From Acidobacteriota bacterium (lineage in GTDB: Bacteria > Acidobacteriota > Blastocatellia > Pyrinomonadales > Pyrinomonadaceae): a stretch of 9,351 bases of DNA. Of the stretch, positions 6,312 through 9,351 are shown one piece after another; positions within the stretch are counted from its first letter, which is position 1; the number at the start of each line of letters is the position of its first letter. The stretch covers positions 1-9,351 of the forward strand of contig QHXE01000026.1 in assembly GCA_003222835.1 (NCBI GenBank). The letters run 5' to 3'. The position numbers were made by a program, and so were the translations under genes. The notes beneath the pieces were generated by a model that worked only from the letters and a program-made list of their open reading frames with translations, had not been told where the DNA came from and did no database searches.

Positions 6312-7874
6312 TCAGTGACTGAGCCGCAACATAACAACACCGTGTGGGGGAACGGTTACTGAGTACTCCGGTCCGGGCCATTCGATCTCCTGGTGCAGCC
6401 AGAGATTACGCACCTGCCATTTTCCGGTGATGCCGATGTCCATCCAGCGCACAGTGACCTTCGCTTCAGCAGTTGCGCGATTGAAAAGAGCCACTGCGAA
6501 CGCGCCGCCGGCGAGTGGCCGAGACCAAATCTCCTGATCGCCGGACTTCCAAACCTGCTTGCCTTGCTTGCCGTCTTTGTCCTGATCCACGGCGATTACG
6601 TCGTGGTTCGTGAGAATTGCCAGAATCTCCGGACTCATGTTGCGTAGATCGTTCCCCGCTAGCAGCGGCGCCGCGAGCATTGACCAGAGGCTCATGTGCG
6701 TTTTGTATTCGGTCTCACTCATGCTGCCGTTGCCAATCTCCAGCATGTCGGGATCGTTCCAATGGCCTGGCTTGGCCCACTGCGCGAGTTCGTTCTGGCC
6801 AAATCCAATTCGGGACATCGAGTCCCAGGCGTCGCGAATGTCGCCCGTGGTCCGCCAAAGGTTTCCGCCGACATCCGCGCCCCATTTCCAAACATCCAGG
6901 CGGCCATACTGGCAAAGGCTGTAGACGATAGGACGTTTCGTCTTCAGCAGCGCGTCACCCATGATTTGATAGATCGCCGGCATTTCCTCATCGGTATAGA
7001 GCGTGCGCGCGCCGCACCAGTCATACTTCAGATAATCGATTCCCCACGCCGCGTAGGTGCGCGCGTCCTGTTCCTCGTGACCGTAGCTGCCTTCATAGCC
7101 GGCGCAGGTGTTGGGGCCAGGCGAAGAATAAATTCCCAGCCTGAGTCCTTTGCTGTGCACGTAATCCGCGAGCGCTTTCATGTCAGGAAATTTCTTATTG
7201 GTTTGGATGTTTCCCTTGGGGTCGCGTCCGGCTTCCCACGTGTCATCGATATTGATGTAGAGGTAGCCCGCCGCTTTCATGCCATTACTGGCCATTGCAT
7301 CGGCAATACTTCGAACCGTGGCATCATCGATGCGGCTCGCGAACTTGTTCCAACTATTCCAACCCATGGGAGGCGTACGGGCGAGGCCGTTGTCCCGAAC
7401 CTTGTGCAAGGCCGGCAGAGGATTGCGCGGCGGCAGTGCGCCTTCATCGGCGGGCGCTCGCACCGCTACCATTTCCGTCGGCTTGTCGGTCGGTCGACGG
7501 CGGGTTGAGACGTGCAACTCGCCGCCTGCCAACTTGCCTTCGTATTGAACTTTGCGCTCGCTCTTGCCGTCCATCATCGATCCGGTGATCGTGAAGCCTT
7601 CGGGACCGCCAGTGCTCTCGGTGAGGTGATAATAAAACTGCGTGACGCGAATCGATCCGGTGATGCGCGCGCCTTCCTGTCTCAGATTGAGGTAGGTCGT
7701 GCGGAAGGTGCCGTCGTTGTTGAGTGTTCGCACCGCCCAGTTTCCGGTCAGCGGTTCCGTAGTAGATTGCTGCGCGGTCACCAGGGCGACGACGAGAGTC
7801 GCGAGCAGAAATGATGCGATGGCCACGGCGACTGCAAATTGAAAACGATGACCGTGCTGACGTTTAGCATTCAT
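6312..7874 (-). CDS. Secreted GH27 alpha-galactosidase with an N-terminal beta-rich domain
   Basis: This is a 520-residue protein from ATG 7874. Residues ~10-35 form a signal peptide or membrane anchor (FQFAVAVAIASFLLATLVVA, then TAQQ). Residues ~42-140 are an extra beta-rich module (LTGNWAVRTLNNDGTFRTTY, ITGSIRVTQFYY). The GH27 barrel starts at TPPMGWNSWNKF (168-178). It has the DDTW pocket (210-213), the nucleophile Asp285 in YLKYDWCG, the acid/base Asp345 in RTTGDIRDAW, then WNDPDML (372-378) and PLLAGNDLR. A C-terminal beta domain ends the protein. It would remove terminal alpha-galactose from plant galactosides or hemicellulose side chains outside the cytoplasm. A GGAGG at 7886-7890 lies 11 nt from ATG 7874; earlier TTG 7895 and ATG 7892 are in frame but lack a ribosome site. 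It follows the esterase gene by 161 bp on the same strand; I see no clear promoter or terminator in that gap. Confidence 0.93.
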   Translation of the reverse strand: MNAKRQHGHRFQFAVAVAIASFLLATLVVALVTAQQSTTEPLTGNWAVRTLNNDGTFRTTYLNLRQEGARITGSIRVTQFYYHLTESTGGPEGFTITGSMMDGKSERKVQYEGKLAGGELHVSTRRRPTDKPTEMVAVRAPADEGALPPRNPLPALHKVRDNGLARTPPMGWNSWNKFASRIDDATVRSIADAMASNGMKAAGYLYINIDDTWEAGRDPKGNIQTNKKFPDMKALADYVHSKGLRLGIYSSPGPNTCAGYEGSYGHEEQDARTYAAWGIDYLKYDWCGARTLYTDEEMPAIYQIMGDALLKTKRPIVYSLCQYGRLDVWKWGADVGGNLWRTTGDIRDAWDSMSRIGFGQNELAQWAKPGHWNDPDMLEIGNGSMSETEYKTHMSLWSMLAAPLLAGNDLRNMSPEILAILTNHDVIAVDQDKDGKQGKQVWKSGDQEIWSRPLAGGAFAVALFNRATAEAKVTVRWMDIGITGKWQVRNLWLHQEIEWPGPEYSVTVPPHGVVMLRLSH

Positions 7875-7885
7875 CAGAAGAGTGT

Positions 7886-7890
7886 CCTCC
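7886..7890 (-). promoter_or_regulatory. Ribosome binding site deciding the GH27 start
   Basis: GGAGG on the minus strand overlaps the first in-frame ATG (7892) and lies 11 nt before ATG 7874. It favours 7874 as the start, giving a shorter, normal positively charged signal-peptide N-region (MNAKRQHGHR). Confidence 0.6.
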
Positions 7891-8035
7891 ATCAAACGAT
7901 TGTTACATCCGGAATACCAGATCCTTATGATCTCCAGGCCGCAGGCGTGAGGTTAGACTACCCTCTTGGAGACTGGGACGAGACCAATCTCTGTGGCACG
8001 CTCAATCCATCGGCTCACATTACGACGCCATTACT

Positions 8036-9328
8036 TCAGGGCAGCAGGAAACTGTCAATCGGATCTGGACGGCTTGGATCAAACGCCGCAATGTCAGTGA
8101 CCAGGAATTTTACCAGGCCGATTTTGCCGGCCCTGATTCCTTTGACGACGCACTTCGCCAGTTCATAACTTCCATAGTTGTCGTGGTGCGTGTTGTCGTT
8201 CGGTGCGAACGCGCGCTTTGAAGGCTCAGCGCCCCACGCTTCATAGAGCGTCTTGCTCATAACGTTCAAGTCAATCAAAGGAACATTTTCTTCGCGCGCT
8301 AGTTGGCGAACAGCCTCCGGATAATCGCCGTGCGAGTTTGTGACCTTGCCTTGCTGATCGAAAGTACGGCGCTGCACAGGCGTAACCAACACCGGAATAC
8401 CGCCACGTTTGCGCGCTCCCGCGACAAACTTTTTCAAGTCAGCTTTGTAAGTCGTGAATGCGCCAATGCCCTCGCCCTTTTCTTTCTCGTCGTTGTGACC
8501 GTACTGAATAATCAGATAGTCACCCGGCTTCATCGTGCTCAGAACTTTATCCAATCGGTGCGCGCCGAGCGAGCTGCGTAAAGATTCGCCCGACTCAGCG
8601 TTGTTCGCGATGGCAATTCCAGGTTTGAAAAAGCGCGTCAGCATCTGTCCCCAACTGTTGTAGGGCTCGGAAGGCTGATCGCAGACCGTCGAGTCGCCGA
8701 GCAGATAAATTGTCGGCGCCTCAACTCTGGCGATCTCGATCGCGCAAACGCTCGGATGCGAGTTGTTGAATTCAAGCGTCAGCTTCTCGTCCCACGCCCA
8801 CCATTCAGTAGTCTTCTCGCGATCCTTGAGTTTGACTTCACCATCGCCTGCGATCTGCGGCGTACGCACGTTGACCGTGAATCTGCGCGTCACGAATTTG
8901 CCGCGCGCGGTTTGCACTCGCTCTAACATCAGGCGACGCAATTCAGCCTTGACTGTAGTGGTCGTCTCTTCCTGCGCATCGCCAAGCGTTACGGTCACGT
9001 CGTAGTTTCCTTCGGGCAACGCCACCGAGAAATAGAAAGGCTGGTCGCTCGTGCAGAAATCGCTCCGTAAGGCATTCTTGCCGCCTCGATCTAGACAGGT
9101 AACTTTCGCTCCAGGCTCGAAACCATAGCCGAGTTCCTTGCTATAAACCGTGTCCGCCAGAACCTGTGTATATCCCGGCGCGACCTTGCCCGGACCGAAA
9201 TCGAATTTCCAGTTTGTTTGATTTGTATCTTTTGCTTGGCCGCGAGCCGCAAGTAGGTTGGCGTACGAATGCATCATCCCAAACGCGGGCAGCAGGAGCA
9301 CGGAGATGCGAAGACATTCAATCAACAT
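8036..9328 (-). CDS. Rhamnogalacturonan acetylesterase-like SGNH hydrolase (CE12 type)
   Basis: From ATG 9328 this is a 430-residue protein. A hydrophobic N-terminus (ISVLLLPAFGMM) suggests export. Residues ~40-200 are a beta-sandwich module (WKFDFGPGKVAPGYTQV, LPEGNYDVTVTLGD, KLTLEFNN) as found before SGNH domains in RhgT/YesT-like enzymes. The SGNH domain follows: block I GDSTV with nucleophile Ser213, block II around NNAESGES, block III YGHND (276-280), and the catalytic Asp378/His381 in DNTHHDNYGSY. The enzyme would remove acetyl groups from rhamnogalacturonan in pectin. No ribosome site precedes 9328. The frame stays open to the edge, and the last partial codon (9350-9352) is NTG, so the true start may lie one base outside the window and add 8 residues (xKDYLHTR). 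It is upstream of, and co-oriented with, the GH27 gene. Confidence 0.88.
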   Translation of the reverse strand: MLIECLRISVLLLPAFGMMHSYANLLAARGQAKDTNQTNWKFDFGPGKVAPGYTQVLADTVYSKELGYGFEPGAKVTCLDRGGKNALRSDFCTSDQPFYFSVALPEGNYDVTVTLGDAQEETTTTVKAELRRLMLERVQTARGKFVTRRFTVNVRTPQIAGDGEVKLKDREKTTEWWAWDEKLTLEFNNSHPSVCAIEIARVEAPTIYLLGDSTVCDQPSEPYNSWGQMLTRFFKPGIAIANNAESGESLRSSLGAHRLDKVLSTMKPGDYLIIQYGHNDEKEKGEGIGAFTTYKADLKKFVAGARKRGGIPVLVTPVQRRTFDQQGKVTNSHGDYPEAVRQLAREENVPLIDLNVMSKTLYEAWGAEPSKRAFAPNDNTHHDNYGSYELAKCVVKGIRAGKIGLVKFLVTDIAAFDPSRPDPIDSFLLP

Positions 9329-9351
9329 TCGCGTATGCAGGTAATCTTTCA

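Noticed and set aside
6696..7508. 270-residue plus-strand open frame
   Set aside because: Lies antisense to the GH27 catalytic domain, which has both catalytic aspartates; no signal of its own.
7839..8168. 109-residue plus-strand open frame across the GH27-esterase gap
   Set aside because: No recognisable domain and no ribosome site; both ends lie antisense to real genes.
1..9351. CRISPR array, tRNA, rRNA or complete insertion sequence
   Set aside because: No regularly spaced repeats, no cloverleaf or rRNA-like sequence, and no transposase-like protein were seen.

Overview
The window most likely comes from a soil-type Acidobacteriota genome (mid-range GC judged by eye). The main pointer is an Oar-like TonB-dependent receptor with an N-terminal carboxypeptidase-regulatory-like domain, next to secreted plant-polysaccharide enzymes and several non-ATG starts. 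The lineage is an inference from gene style; no rRNA or tRNA is present to anchor it.

Layout. (1) Positions 1-1607, minus strand: the first ~535 codons of a TonB-dependent receptor that runs off the left edge. (2) Positions 1608-1809: a divergent intergenic region with four TCACA/TGTGA pentamers, a direct repeat, and a plausible promoter for the rightward genes. (3) Positions 1810-4718, plus strand: three tightly packed, overlapping genes. These are an N-succinylamino-acid racemase/o-succinylbenzoate synthase-type enolase-superfamily gene, an RpiR-family (HTH + SIS) regulator, and a GNAT-family acyltransferase. The racemase reading frame is broken near 2142-2157. (4) Positions 4719-4963: an intergenic gap filled largely by a nested inverted-repeat element (4738-4919, outer arms 31/32 complementary). 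(5) Positions 4964-6301: an APC-superfamily amino-acid permease. (6) Positions 6312-9328, minus strand: a rhamnogalacturonan acetylesterase-like SGNH hydrolase followed by a GH27 alpha-galactosidase, converging on the permease with only 10 bp between stop codons.

How the parts work together. Racemase plus GNAT transferase matches a known pathway first described in Geobacillus: a D-amino acid is N-succinylated, the N-succinyl-amino acid is racemised, and a hydrolase releases the L-amino acid. The permease could supply the amino acid and the RpiR protein could control the set. The desuccinylase is not in the window, and the racemase looks disabled by a deletion of roughly 20 codons that also shifts the frame (or an assembly error there). 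The minus-strand pair at the right is a separate pectin/galactoside-degradation module, both products apparently exported. I see no clearly undescribed system. The most unusual items are the broken racemase inside an otherwise intact operon and the nested palindromic element between transferase and permease.
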